This document shows positions 8,107 to 17,153 of a stretch of DNA of 36,430 bases, in pieces (the first letter of the stretch is position 1; the number at the start of each line of letters is the position of its first letter). Source of the stretch: Pseudomonadota bacterium (GTDB lineage: Bacteria; Pseudomonadota; Alphaproteobacteria; Caulobacterales; Caulobacteraceae); contig JAEYWU010000002.1 of NCBI GenBank assembly GCA_023428785.1, forward strand, positions 1-36,430, given 5' to 3'. The translations under genes were made by a program, and so were the position numbers. The notes under the pieces are model-generated. The model was not told the DNA's origin. It did no database searches and saw nothing but the letters and a program-made list of their open reading frames with translations.

Positions 8107-9168
8107 TTAGGTCAGCAGCTGGATGACGGCCTGAACCAACTGCGTCGTCGGATCGACCTGATAGACGTAGCCGTCGTTGTACCGGTACCAGCTGTCCGGC
8201 GTGTCGCGGTACTGGGTGCGATACTGATAGGGCACGTTGTAGACGTCATAGCCCTTGGGCATGGCTTGACCCACGGTCCAGGGCTGGCCGGTCAGGAGGG
8301 CCGAGACCTGCTGAATGCGCTGCGTCTGGGGATCTAGCGCATAGACCACGCCGTCGGCGTACCGGTAGTCGTACCGGTCACCCAGGCCGTAATAGCTGCT
8401 GTAGTACTGCGGCACCGGCTCATAGGCGTACTGCTGGGGCCAGACGTTGTTCAGGCCGAGCGCGCCGGCCAGGACCGGCAGCCAGCCCGACAGGCCGCCG
8501 CTGGTGTTCGTCCGGTAGACGTAGCCGTCGACGTACCGATAGCGATAGTCGTCGTCGCGGCGGTCCCACATCCAGTCATAGCGGGCGGCGCGCTCCAGAC
8601 GGCGCGCCTGGCCCGGAGGCAGGCAGCCGTTGTTTCGCCAGGCCAGCCCCGGAGGGCAGCCGTCGATCACGCGATAGTCTCGATCACGAACCAGCATGAA
8701 ATAGTCGCGGCCATCAGGCACGCTGACGACGCGGATGTCGCGATCATCGAGACGGCGCTCGAACTCGCGAACCGCCTCGCGGCGTTCGGAATCGTTGCGG
8801 CGCTCTATCTCTCGCAGGGTGTCGCGGAAATCGCGGTCATCGTCACGGTCGCGCACGACGACAACCGGCGCACGATCCGGCCGGCCGCGATCGCGTTCGG
8901 GACCGCGCACAGCGGCGCGGATGTCGGCCTGGGCCTGAACCCTGGCCGGGCCCCGATCGCGATCCTGGCCACGGCCCCGATCATCGCGGTCTGGACCGCG
9001 GCCGCGATCGTCGTCACGGCCGCCGCCGCGGCCGGAATTGCCATGGTCGGAATGGTCCTGGGCGCCGTGGCCATTGCCACGCCCCTGACCCTGGCCCTGG
9101 GCGATGGCCGTGGCGGGGATCGCCAGCGACAACGCCAGGGCGGAAACGGTCAGCGCAAGCTTGCGCAT
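8107..9168 (-). CDS. Secreted Arg/Asp/Gly-rich protein with CPPGLA motif and three C-terminal Tyr-rich repeats
   Basis: This 353-residue exported protein starts with MRKLALTVSALALSLAIPATAIAQ. The start at 9168 is set by AAGGAG 6-7 nt upstream; the frame runs open to 9261 without a ribosome binding site. After the signal come a Gly/His-rich stretch and a long Arg-Asp-Gly low-complexity region (residues 25-120). A charged helical segment and a motif with two cysteines follow (CPPGLAWRNNGCLPPGQ), a signature seen in many exported alphaproteobacterial proteins annotated as hypothetical or RcnB-like. The C-terminal third holds three copies of a unit like YRYxDGYVYxxDPxTxxxQ, the first of them degenerate. 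A structural or metal/anion-binding envelope role is possible, but no function is known. It probably shares a transcript with the fasciclin gene downstream. Confidence 0.85.
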   Translation of the reverse strand: MRKLALTVSALALSLAIPATAIAQGQGQGRGNGHGAQDHSDHGNSGRGGGRDDDRGRGPDRDDRGRGQDRDRGPARVQAQADIRAAVRGPERDRGRPDRAPVVVVRDRDDDRDFRDTLREIERRNDSERREAVREFERRLDDRDIRVVSVPDGRDYFMLVRDRDYRVIDGCPPGLAWRNNGCLPPGQARRLERAARYDWMWDRRDDDYRYRYVDGYVYRTNTSGGLSGWLPVLAGALGLNNVWPQQYAYEPVPQYYSSYYGLGDRYDYRYADGVVYALDPQTQRIQQVSALLTGQPWTVGQAMPKGYDVYNVPYQYRTQYRDTPDSWYRYNDGYVYQVDPTTQLVQAVIQLLT

Positions 9169-9377
9169 GGGTCTACTCCTTGTGCGGCCCACCTGATCGG
9201 CTGGCAGAACGTGTCGCCTCCGAACGGGGTTCCGCCCCGGGATGCGTTCGTGTGGCGCCAAGCCGATGCAAAGGCTTGCATCCGGGCTGCAAATCCCTCG
9301 CCCGTACAGCGCGCTGAGAGAAGCCTAGGGTGCCAATGCAACAGTCGCCGGCGAGCTGCCGGCACAGGGTGATTTCC

Positions 9378-10775
9378 ATGAGCCGACCGCTTCAAAGACC
9401 GGTTGCCGCCGCCACCGAGGCGGTCGCGGAACTGTCCGCGCGCTTTGGCTCGACCCTGTCGACCGCCGAGGCTGTGCGCCGCAATCACGCCACGGTGGAG
9501 GGCTTCTATCCTGAACTGCCCGGCGACGCGGTGCTGATGGCCCAGTCGACCGAAGACGTGGCCGAGGCCGTGCGCGTCTGTGGCCGACATGGTCTGCCGG
9601 TCGTGGCCTATGGGGCCGGCTCTTCGGTCGAGGGGCATGTCCTGGCGCCCTATGGCGGGCTGGTGATCGATCTGTCGGAGATGACCCGGATCCTCGATCT
9701 GTCCGGGCCGGACCTGGATTGCCGCGTCCAGGCGGGCGTGACCCGCAAGCAGCTGAACGCCCACATTAAGGATCTGGGCCTGTGGTTCCCGGTCGATCCG
9801 GGCGCGGATGCGACCATCGGGGGAATGGTCGCCACCAACGCATCGGGCACGACCACGATCCGCTATGGCGGGATGCGCGCCAATGTCATGGGGCTAACGG
9901 TGGTTCTGGCCGACGGCCGCGTGATCCGCACGGGCGGACGGGCGAGGAAGTCTTCTGCCGGATACGACCTGACCAACCTCTTCACCGGCTCGGAAGGCAC
10001 CTTGGGCATCGTCACCGAGGTCCAGTTGCGCCTGCACGGCCAGCCCGAGGATGTCATCGCCGCCGTCTGCGCCTTCCAGAGCCTCGAAGGGGCGGTCAAC
10101 ACCGTGATCGAGGCGGTGCAGTACGGCGTGCCGATGGCGCGCATGGAGTTGCTGGACGCCCTGTCGATGAAGGCGTTCAACGCCTATTCGGGCACGGACT
10201 ACGCCGAGGTCCCGACCCTGTTCCTGGAGTTCAACGGCTCGCCTGCGGCGGTCAAGGAACAGGTCGCGATGGTCGAGGAGATCTGCGCGGGGCAGGGCGG
10301 TGGTGAGTTCCGCTGGGCCTCCGCCCAGGAAGAACGCGACCAGCTGTGGGACGCGCGGCACAAAGCCTATTTCGCGGCGCTGGCCCTGCGCCCGGGAGCG
10401 GCGGCGGTGATCACCGACGTCTGTGTGCCAGTCTCGCGTCTGGCCGAGATGATCCTGGAGACCCGCGCCGACATCGACCAGTCGGGCGTAATCGGGCCGA
10501 TTCTGGGCCATGTGGGCGACGGCAATTTCCACTGCATCCTGCTGGTCGATCGCGACAATGCTGAGGAAGCGGCGGCGGCCAAGGCGCTGAGCGACCGGAT
10601 GGTGGCGCGCGGTCTGAAGGCCGGCGGCACCTGCACCGGAGAGCACGGCGTGGGGATCGGCAAGAAAGGGCATCTGCTGGCGCAGCACGGCGAGGCGGTT
10701 CAGGTCATGGCCCTGATCAAACAGGCGCTGGACCCGCAGAACCTGATGAACCCGGGCAAGGTGCTGGACCTCTAG
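9378..10775 (+). CDS. FAD-linked D-lactate dehydrogenase (cytochrome)-type oxidoreductase
   Basis: This 465-residue flavoprotein belongs to the FAD-binding type 4 / FAD-oxidase C family, which includes D-lactate dehydrogenase (Dld/LDHD) and GlcD. The N-terminal half binds FAD (VVAYGAGSSVEGH near residue 87, DPGADATIGGMVATNASG near 145, GSEGTLGIVTEV near 210). The C-terminal half carries GHVGDGNFHCIL and GEHGVGIGKKGHL, the metal- and substrate-site blocks of the family. It likely oxidises a D-2-hydroxyacid such as D-lactate and passes electrons to cytochrome or quinone at the inner membrane face; no signal peptide is seen. The start at 9378 is preferred because AGGGTG lies 6 nt upstream; in-frame ATGs at 9330 and 9336 lack a site. 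Confidence 0.93.
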   Translation: MSRPLQRPVAAATEAVAELSARFGSTLSTAEAVRRNHATVEGFYPELPGDAVLMAQSTEDVAEAVRVCGRHGLPVVAYGAGSSVEGHVLAPYGGLVIDLSEMTRILDLSGPDLDCRVQAGVTRKQLNAHIKDLGLWFPVDPGADATIGGMVATNASGTTTIRYGGMRANVMGLTVVLADGRVIRTGGRARKSSAGYDLTNLFTGSEGTLGIVTEVQLRLHGQPEDVIAAVCAFQSLEGAVNTVIEAVQYGVPMARMELLDALSMKAFNAYSGTDYAEVPTLFLEFNGSPAAVKEQVAMVEEICAGQGGGEFRWASAQEERDQLWDARHKAYFAALALRPGAAAVITDVCVPVSRLAEMILETRADIDQSGVIGPILGHVGDGNFHCILLVDRDNAEEAAAAKALSDRMVARGLKAGGTCTGEHGVGIGKKGHLLAQHGEAVQVMALIKQALDPQNLMNPGKVLDL

Positions 10776-10846
10776 GTGGCCAAAGACTTTCCAGGGAACC
10801 ACGGCAAAGCTTGATCGTTGGTCCTGAGCCCCTAGGTTCAAGTCTC

Positions 10847-11620
10847 ATGGCCATGCTTACCACCAGCCCACCGGGCGATCGCCCGTCGCCGGGGACGCGC
10901 CTGCGTCCGCCTGCAATCGATCCGGCGCGCGACGCGCTGTTCCTGGACATCGACGGCACCCTGGCGCCCCTGGCGCCGAGGCCGGAGGACGTGGGGCCGC
11001 TGGCGCGCCGGACGCGCCTGATGGAACGTCTGGCGGAACAGTTGAATGGCCGCGTGGCCGCCGTGACCGGGCGCACCATCGCCGACGCCGACCGTATTCT
11101 CGACCACTCCTGCGCCGTGGTCGCTGGCGTGCATGGTCTGGATATCCGTTGTCCGGATGGTGCGACCCGCACCGCCGAAGCCTCAAGATCCTTGCAGGAG
11201 GCTTTGGAAAAGGTCCGGGCCTTCAGTGCGAGCCGGCCGGGCCTCCTGATCGAGGACAAGGGGCCGGGCCTCACCCTGCATTACCGCCAGACGCCGGAGA
11301 TGGGGCCTGAGGTGGTCGCCTTCGGCCGCGATCTGGCGGCGTCGCTCGGCCTGAAGGGGCAGGGCGGAGACATGGTCTATGAGGTCCGCGAGGCCGGCGG
11401 CGACAAGGGACTGGCGGTTCGAACCCTGATGGCGCTGGACCCATTCGAGGGCGCCCGGCCGGTGTTCGTGGGCGACGATGTCACGGACGAAGACGGCATC
11501 CGGGCTGCTCAGGCAATGGGTGGTTATGGCGTGCTGGTGGGCGGCCGGGCGGGATCGGACGCCGACTATGGTCTGGCCGATGTCGAGGCGGTGCTGAGTT
11601 GGCTGGAGACGATCCGATGA
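10847..11620 (+). CDS. otsB: Trehalose-6-phosphate phosphatase
   Basis: This 257-residue HAD-superfamily phosphatase removes phosphate from trehalose-6-phosphate, the second step of OtsAB trehalose synthesis. All four HAD motifs are visible: LDIDGTLAP (nucleophile Asp), AAVTGRT, a Lys in GGDKGLAV and GDDVTDEDG, the last diagnostic for the family. The length is typical. The start is uncertain: the ATG at 10847 has only a weak AGGTT upstream, an ATG at 10853 is close, and a TTG at 10811 would add 12 residues. Its stop overlaps the next gene's start at ATGA (11617-11620), so the three genes otsB-GH15-otsA are probably cotranscribed and translationally coupled. Confidence 0.95.
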   Translation: MAMLTTSPPGDRPSPGTRLRPPAIDPARDALFLDIDGTLAPLAPRPEDVGPLARRTRLMERLAEQLNGRVAAVTGRTIADADRILDHSCAVVAGVHGLDIRCPDGATRTAEASRSLQEALEKVRAFSASRPGLLIEDKGPGLTLHYRQTPEMGPEVVAFGRDLAASLGLKGQGGDMVYEVREAGGDKGLAVRTLMALDPFEGARPVFVGDDVTDEDGIRAAQAMGGYGVLVGGRAGSDADYGLADVEAVLSWLETIR

Positions 11621-13410
11621 CCGACCTGAACCTGGCCCCGATCGGCAACTGCGCGGTCACCGCCCTGATCGACGCCTCGGGCCGGATGGTCTGGGCGTGT
11701 ATGCCGCGGATCGACTCTGACCCGATCTTCTCCAACCTCCTGAGCGGCGTGGAGGCCCATGAGGTTGAGGCCCAGGGCGTCTGGTCCATCGAGGCCGCAC
11801 GCCCGTCGACCATCCGCCAAGCCTATGTCCGCAACACTCCGATCCTGAGGACTGAGGTCGAGGACGACACCGGCGCCATCTTCGAGATCATCGACTTCGC
11901 GCCCCGGCAGAAGCTGTTCGGCCGTACCTTCCGGCCGCCGGCGTTCGCGCGTCTGATCCGGCCGGTGAAGGGGGCGCCGCGCATCTCGGTGCGGTTCCGG
12001 CCGATGCGGGACTGGGGCAAGGAGGCGGCGCCGGCGCGCACGGGGTCGAGCCACATCGCCTGCGCCGCCTCGGACATGGCGGTGCGGCTGACGACCTCGG
12101 GATCCGTGTCGGCGATCATGGATGAGCGGATCTTCCGGCTGGAAGAGCCGCTGGCGCTCTATCTGGGGCCGGACGAGACGTTCGAGGGCGATGTGCTGGA
12201 CCGCGTCGAGAGCTTCCTCGACGCGACCGAGACCTACTGGCGTGAATGGGTTCGCACCCTGGTCATCCCACTGGATTTCCAGAATGAGGTCATCCGCGCG
12301 GCCATCACGCTGAAGCTGTGCGTCTATGAGGAGACGGGCGCGATTGTAGCGGCCATGACCACCTCGATCCCCGAGTTTCCGGGTAGCGGGCGGAACTGGG
12401 ACTATCGCTACTGCTGGATCCGCGACGCCTACTACGTGGTCCAGGCCCTGACGCGCCTGGGCGCGATGGATATCCTGGAGAACTACCTCGGCTATCTGAG
12501 GAACATCGTCGACGCGGCGGACGGTGGCCATATCCAGCCGCTGTATGGGGTCGGGATGGAGGCGGTCCTGACCGAGCGGATCGCCGAAGGTCTGTCCGGC
12601 TATCGGGGCATGGGGCCCGTGAGGGTCGGCAACCAGGCGGCCGAGCATCTGCAGAACGACGTCTATGGCCAGATCGTGCTGTCGACCATCCAGGCGTTCT
12701 TCGACGAACGGCTGATCCGGCCGGCGGACCGGGCGGATTTTGACGCCCTGGAGCGGGTCGCCGAACAGGCGGTGAGGCTGCATGATCAGCCGGACGCCGG
12801 CTTGTGGGAACTGCGCAACCGGGCCCACATCCACACCTACAGCGCCGCCATGTGCTGGGCCGGATGCGACCGGATGGCCAAGGCGGCGACCCGGCTGGGG
12901 CTCGATGACCGGGCGGCCTACTGGCGCGAGCGGGCCGAGCTGATCCGGTCCTCGATAGAGACGCGGGCCTTCGTGGCCGAAGAGAATCGGTTCTCGGCGG
13001 TGTTCGACGACGACATCATGGACGCCAGCCTGCTGCAGCTGGTCGACCTGGCCTTCCTCGAGCCGGACGACACGCGGCATCGCGACACCCTCAAGGCCGT
13101 GGAGACCTCGCTGAGGCGGGGCAACAACCTGTTCCGCTATGTGGTCCCGGACGACTTCGGCGAGCCGGAGGCAGCGTTCAACTTCTGCACCTTCTGGTTC
13201 ATCGAGGCTCTGCACCGCGACGGCCGGATCGATGACGCCTGCGAGCTCTTCCGCGAGATGCTGAGCCGGCGAAACCATGTGGGGCTGCTGTCGGAGGACA
13301 TCGGGCTGGAAGACGGGGCGCTGTGGGGGAACTTCCCGCAGACCTATTCGCTGGTGGGTCTGATCAACTGCGCCGCCCTGCTGAGTCGGCCTTGGAGCCA
13401 CGCCCGATGA
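11617..13410 (+). CDS. Glycoside hydrolase family 15 protein (glucoamylase/trehalase type)
   Basis: This 597-residue cytoplasmic enzyme has an N-terminal beta-sandwich (residues 1-220, beginning LAPIGNCAVTALID) and an (alpha/alpha)6 barrel. Barrel signatures are RNWDYRYCWIRDA at residue 259, LWELRN with the likely acid Glu near 398, the AAMCWAGCDR helix, and SEDIGLEDGALWGNFPQTYS near 559 carrying the second acidic residue. GH15 members hydrolyse alpha-glucosidic bonds and include glucoamylases and actinobacterial trehalases. Placement between otsB and otsA suggests trehalose or a related alpha-glucoside as substrate, which is inference. The start overlaps the otsB stop (ATGA) and GGAGA lies 8 nt upstream; the gene's own stop overlaps the otsA start in the same way. 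Confidence 0.94.
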   Translation: MTDLNLAPIGNCAVTALIDASGRMVWACMPRIDSDPIFSNLLSGVEAHEVEAQGVWSIEAARPSTIRQAYVRNTPILRTEVEDDTGAIFEIIDFAPRQKLFGRTFRPPAFARLIRPVKGAPRISVRFRPMRDWGKEAAPARTGSSHIACAASDMAVRLTTSGSVSAIMDERIFRLEEPLALYLGPDETFEGDVLDRVESFLDATETYWREWVRTLVIPLDFQNEVIRAAITLKLCVYEETGAIVAAMTTSIPEFPGSGRNWDYRYCWIRDAYYVVQALTRLGAMDILENYLGYLRNIVDAADGGHIQPLYGVGMEAVLTERIAEGLSGYRGMGPVRVGNQAAEHLQNDVYGQIVLSTIQAFFDERLIRPADRADFDALERVAEQAVRLHDQPDAGLWELRNRAHIHTYSAAMCWAGCDRMAKAATRLGLDDRAAYWRERAELIRSSIETRAFVAEENRFSAVFDDDIMDASLLQLVDLAFLEPDDTRHRDTLKAVETSLRRGNNLFRYVVPDDFGEPEAAFNFCTFWFIEALHRDGRIDDACELFREMLSRRNHVGLLSEDIGLEDGALWGNFPQTYSLVGLINCAALLSRPWSHAR

Positions 13411-14780
13411 GTCGCCTCATCGTGATTTCCAACCGCGTCACCTCGCCAGGCGACAAGCAGCAAGCCGGGGGTCTGGCCGTGGCCCTGCACGGCGCGCTCA
13501 AGGCCTATTCTGGGGTCTGGTTCGGATGGAGCGGCCAGACGACCGAGACCTTCACCGGCGAGCCCAAGATGACGACGGTCAAGGGCGTGACGACCGCCCT
13601 GATCGACCTCGAACCCGACGATGTGGCCGAATATTACGACGGCTTCGCCAATGCGACGCTGTGGCCGCTGTTCCACCACCGGATCGACCTAACCGCCTAT
13701 GACCGGGCGTTCGGGGCGGGCTATGCGCGGGTCAACCGGCGCTTCGCCGAGGCGGTGCGGCCGCTGATCCAGCCGGGCGACCTGATATGGGTGCACGACT
13801 ATCACCTAATCCCCGTGGCGCAGGAACTGAGGAAGCTGGGCGTCGACAATCCGATCGGCTTCTTCCTGCATATTCCGTGGCCGGCGCCGCAGCTGCTGGT
13901 CACCCTGCCGCGGCACCGCGAACTGGTGGAGGCGCTGTTCGCCTTTGATCTGGTGGGGCTGCAGACCGAGGATTCGGTCCTGGCCCTGACCGACTATGTG
14001 ATGTCCGAGGCGGAAGGGACGCGGCTGGATGACGGGCGGCTTCAGGCCTTCGGCCGCGCGGTGAGGGCCCAGGCGTTTCCGATCGGGCTGGACTACGAGA
14101 GCTTCGTCGAACTGGCGGATAGCCCGGCTGCGGTGCGCAACTATGACCGCATGGCCGCGCACGGGGCGTTCCGGACCCTGATCGTGGGGGTCGAGCGGCT
14201 GGACTACTCCAAGGGCCTGGAAGAGCGGCTGGCCGGTTATGAGCGGTTCCTGGAGCGATGGCCGCGCCGCGCGCGCGACACCATGCTGATCCAGATCGCG
14301 CCGACCTCCCGCAACAATGTCGAGGCCTATCAGGACCTGCGAGACCGGCTGTCGGCCAAGGTCGGGGATATCAACAGCCGCTATGCGCTGATGGACTGGA
14401 GCCCGATCCGCTACATCAACCGCGGCTACAGCCGGGCCGAGCTGGCGGGGGTCTATCGAGCGTCCAAGGTGGGGTTGGTGACGCCGCTGCGTGACGGGAT
14501 GAACCTGGTGGCCAAGGAGTATATCGCCGCGCAACTGCCCGAGGATCCCGGGGTGCTGATCCTGTCGCGGTTCGCGGGCGCGGCGAGCCAGTTGCCCGAA
14601 GCCCTGATCGTCAATCCCTACGACCCCGATGCGATCGCTGAGGCGCTGTCGAGGGCGGTCGACATGCCGCTGGAAGAGCGGCGCGAGCGGCACGGCGCCA
14701 TGCTGGCGACGGTGCGGGATCAGGACGTCCGACGCTGGCGCGACGACTTCGTTGAGGCGCTACGCTGTTTCGAGGCCTGA
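13407..14780 (+). CDS. otsA: Trehalose-6-phosphate synthase
   Basis: This 457-residue GT20 enzyme transfers glucose from UDP-glucose to glucose-6-phosphate, the first step of trehalose synthesis. The family landmarks are in order: RLIVISNRV at the N-terminus, VHDYHLIPVAQELRKLG, GFFLHIPWPAPQLL, the donor-binding GVERLDYSKGLEERL and RDGMNLVAKEY near residue 365. Length matches bacterial OtsA. The ATG at 13407 overlaps the GH15 stop by ATGA; an earlier in-frame start at 13323 would lie deep inside the GH15 gene and is rejected. The 3' end overlaps the convergent ROK kinase gene by 21 bp. Order is otsB-GH15-otsA, so synthesis and possible turnover share one transcript. Confidence 0.97.
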   Translation: MSRLIVISNRVTSPGDKQQAGGLAVALHGALKAYSGVWFGWSGQTTETFTGEPKMTTVKGVTTALIDLEPDDVAEYYDGFANATLWPLFHHRIDLTAYDRAFGAGYARVNRRFAEAVRPLIQPGDLIWVHDYHLIPVAQELRKLGVDNPIGFFLHIPWPAPQLLVTLPRHRELVEALFAFDLVGLQTEDSVLALTDYVMSEAEGTRLDDGRLQAFGRAVRAQAFPIGLDYESFVELADSPAAVRNYDRMAAHGAFRTLIVGVERLDYSKGLEERLAGYERFLERWPRRARDTMLIQIAPTSRNNVEAYQDLRDRLSAKVGDINSRYALMDWSPIRYINRGYSRAELAGVYRASKVGLVTPLRDGMNLVAKEYIAAQLPEDPGVLILSRFAGAASQLPEALIVNPYDPDAIAEALSRAVDMPLEERRERHGAMLATVRDQDVRRWRDDFVEALRCFEA

Positions 14781-15677
14781 CGGCCAAAGCCAGGCGGCGC
14801 CGCGCACGCCTGAGGAATCGCCGTGGATCGCTGCGCGGACCGGGGTGGTCACCACATCCGAAAAGATGTGCGGCTTCAGAGCCTGTTCCGCGCCCGCAAT
14901 GATTTCGGGCACGTTCGACAGCCCCCCGCCGATGACGATCATGTCGGGATCGAGCGTGCTGACGACCAGGCTGAAGGCGCGGCCGAAGCGTTCTATCAGG
15001 CGATCGAGTGCGGCGCTGGCTGGTGCATCTCCCGCGCGGGCGCGCTGGATGATCTCCTCGGCCTTGAGGGTCTCGCCGGTCGCCGAGGTGAAGTCCCGCT
15101 GCAGGCCCGAGCCCGAGAGATAGGTCTCCAGACAATTGCGTCTGCCGCACCAGCAGGCGGTGTTCTCGTCTGCGGTCGCGCTGGGTAGAGGCAGGTGCCC
15201 CCATTCGCCGCCGAGGCCATTACGGCCCTCGATGGGACGTCCGTCCACGACCACACCACCGCCCAGACCCGTCCCGGCGATGACACCGAAAACGACTGGC
15301 AAGCCGGCGGCCGCGCCGTCCACAGCCTCGGACAGGGCGAGCGAGTTGGCGTCATTGGCGAGCCGGACCTGGCGCTCGAGCCGGGCTTCGAGATCGGCGG
15401 CGAAGGGCTTGCCGTTGATATAGGTCGAGTTGGCGTTGCGGATCAGGCCGGTCGCCGGCGACGGCGAGCCGGGAATGCTGAGGCCGAGCCGGTCGAAGGT
15501 CTGGCCGACCTGGCGCTCGTTCTCCTCGATGAGACCGGCGATGGCGTCCAACATGGACTCATAGGACTTCGGATTGGGCACGCGGCGCCGGTCCCGGAAG
15601 CCGCCGTCCGGGCCGATCACGGCCGCCTCGATTTTCGTGCCGCCGAGGTCGATCCCCAGCCTCATGCCTGTGCTCAT
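14760..15677 (-). CDS. ROK-family sugar kinase (fructokinase/GlcNAc-kinase-like)
   Basis: This 305-residue ROK kinase has the N-terminal ATP site MRLGIDLGGTKIEAAVI, the sugar-binding NDANSLALSEA, GTGLGGGVVVDG, and the zinc signature GEWGHLPLP...CWCGRRNCLETYLSG. A C-terminal IVIGGGLSN completes the fold. Such enzymes phosphorylate glucose, fructose, mannose or N-acetylglucosamine. There is no DNA-binding domain, so it is a kinase rather than a NagC-type repressor. Facing the trehalose operon, it could phosphorylate glucose or another hexose, which is inference only. Start choice is soft: both ATGs at 15677 and 15665 have weak ribosome binding sites. Confidence 0.93.
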   Translation of the reverse strand: MSTGMRLGIDLGGTKIEAAVIGPDGGFRDRRRVPNPKSYESMLDAIAGLIEENERQVGQTFDRLGLSIPGSPSPATGLIRNANSTYINGKPFAADLEARLERQVRLANDANSLALSEAVDGAAAGLPVVFGVIAGTGLGGGVVVDGRPIEGRNGLGGEWGHLPLPSATADENTACWCGRRNCLETYLSGSGLQRDFTSATGETLKAEEIIQRARAGDAPASAALDRLIERFGRAFSLVVSTLDPDMIVIGGGLSNVPEIIAGAEQALKPHIFSDVVTTPVRAAIHGDSSGVRGAAWLWPSGLETA

Positions 15678-15721
15678 GTTCGCTTTCTAGCGGGCGGCCG
15701 GGCGCTTGCGAACCGTCTCGG

Positions 15722-17152
15722 CTATGCGGCGCGGTCGAAGTACGCAGCCGCAAGCGACAGGTCCTGGACGAACAGCCGATACTGCTCCGCCCGCGCTGCC
15801 TCGTCGGGCAGGCGCAGCAGGTAGGAGGGATGGACGGTGATCAGCGCCTCGGCGCCGTTGCCAAGCGTCATCGGTCGACCGCGATTGGCCCCGACGGCCA
15901 TGGCCTTCCCGAATACCGAACGGGCCGCAGTGGCGCCCAGCGCCACGATCAGGCGGGGGCGAATCAGGGCGATCTCCTTCTCGAGCCACGGCTGGCACGC
16001 GCGAATGTCGTCGGGCGCGGGGGTCTGGTGGATCCGCGACTTGCCGCGCGGCGTGAATTTGAAGTGCTTCACGGCGTTGGTGACATAAGCCTTGGCGCGG
16101 TCCGCGCCGGCCTCGGCGAGGGCGCGGTCGAAAAGCTGCCCGGCCGGGCCGATGAAGGGGCGGCCATCAAGGTCCTCCTTGTCGCCCGGCTGTTCGCCGA
16201 CGAAGACGACGGAGGCGTTCGTCGGTCCCTCGCCGAAGACAGTCTGGGTGGCGGGCTTCCAAAGCGGGCAGCCGCGGCAGTCGGCGGCGGCGGTGCGCAG
16301 GGCTTCGATCGTACCGGCGTCGGGTAGGGGCGCTGGATCGATGACGCGTAGCCGGTGCGGGCGGGGATTGGCGTCGGTGGCGCCGGTCTCGACCATCCGA
16401 TCACTCCGAACCTGCGCTTGGGCGATCAGGGGCGCGATCAGCTCGGCCTCGGGCAGGTTCTTCCAGTATTTGACCGGCATTTGGGACTTCATGGCCGAGA
16501 TCTTCAGCCGCGCCGGATTGAAGATGGCTGCGTAGTAGCCCCGCCAGGCTGCCTCCATGGCGTCGTCGGATGGCGCGTCGGCCCGCGTGCCGCCGGGTCC
16601 AAAACGCAGCGCCGCGCCGTCCCAGTGTGCGGAAGCCTCGGGCGTCAGGATCGACCAGTTCATGGCGGTGAAGCGCCGCACGAAGAAGGGGGCGTTGCGT
16701 GCCAGGATGTGATGGTCCGGCTCGAACCAGGCCACGAACCAGTCGGCCGTCCCGATCTTCGTTTCGCGAAAGCGGACGAAGGCCCGCATCTTGTGGATGT
16801 CGCGCCGGACCGACTTGGCCATGCCCTCCAGCGCCGCGACATCGGAATCCACGCTGGACTGCATCAGCCGGGGCTCGCGCCGCAGTCGCCAAAGCACGCG
16901 ATAGAGCCGCGCGAACCGCTGCGGATCGTTGTGCAGGATGACCGTCTCGGCCAGTTCCACGAAGCCGCGCGGGACGGTGATCGGCGCGCCCTCATTGGGC
17001 GGGAGGGCAATTGAGGATGCCGCGAACAGGTCTGCGCTCGCGCTCGTGGCCCAGCTGGCGTCTTCGGGTGCGACGCCGCGATGCAGCAGCGACCGCGCAT
17101 GGCCGCGCCAGGCGTCGAAGTCCGTCTCGCCGGGGAGGACCACGCCGATCAT
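15722..17152 (-). CDS. DUF4130 - UdgX uracil-DNA glycosylase fusion
   Basis: This 476-residue protein has two parts. Residues 1-260 match the DUF4130 / TIGR03915-type DNA metabolism domain (for example LYRVLWRLRREP, HKMRAFVRFRE, MNWSILTP). Residues 285-476 are UdgX: CRGCPLW at 292 and C386 fit the iron-sulfur cluster ligands, motif A is GEQPGDKEDLDGRPFIGPAG (319 on), and HPS is at 441. The UdgX loop reads KSRIH (371-375) instead of the usual KRRIH but keeps the His that forms a covalent link to the uracil-site sugar in mycobacterial UdgX. The start at 17152 lies 1 nt after the radical SAM stop, implying coupled translation; a longer reading from 17218 overlaps that gene without a site. The protein is probably part of an SOS-induced operon. 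Confidence 0.95.
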   Translation of the reverse strand: MIGVVLPGETDFDAWRGHARSLLHRGVAPEDASWATSASADLFAASSIALPPNEGAPITVPRGFVELAETVILHNDPQRFARLYRVLWRLRREPRLMQSSVDSDVAALEGMAKSVRRDIHKMRAFVRFRETKIGTADWFVAWFEPDHHILARNAPFFVRRFTAMNWSILTPEASAHWDGAALRFGPGGTRADAPSDDAMEAAWRGYYAAIFNPARLKISAMKSQMPVKYWKNLPEAELIAPLIAQAQVRSDRMVETGATDANPRPHRLRVIDPAPLPDAGTIEALRTAAADCRGCPLWKPATQTVFGEGPTNASVVFVGEQPGDKEDLDGRPFIGPAGQLFDRALAEAGADRAKAYVTNAVKHFKFTPRGKSRIHQTPAPDDIRACQPWLEKEIALIRPRLIVALGATAARSVFGKAMAVGANRGRPMTLGNGAEALITVHPSYLLRLPDEAARAEQYRLFVQDLSLAAAYFDRAA

Positions 17153-17153
17153 C

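Noticed and set aside
9169..9377. Searched for an RNA gene or riboswitch in the divergent gap before the D-lactate dehydrogenase-type gene
   Set aside because: No convincing fold, conserved box or terminator is visible; it probably only holds promoters.
11566..13401. A 611-codon minus-strand frame opposite the GH15 gene
   Set aside because: It lies wholly antisense to a well-supported enzyme, with composition typical of a reversed coding strand and no motifs.
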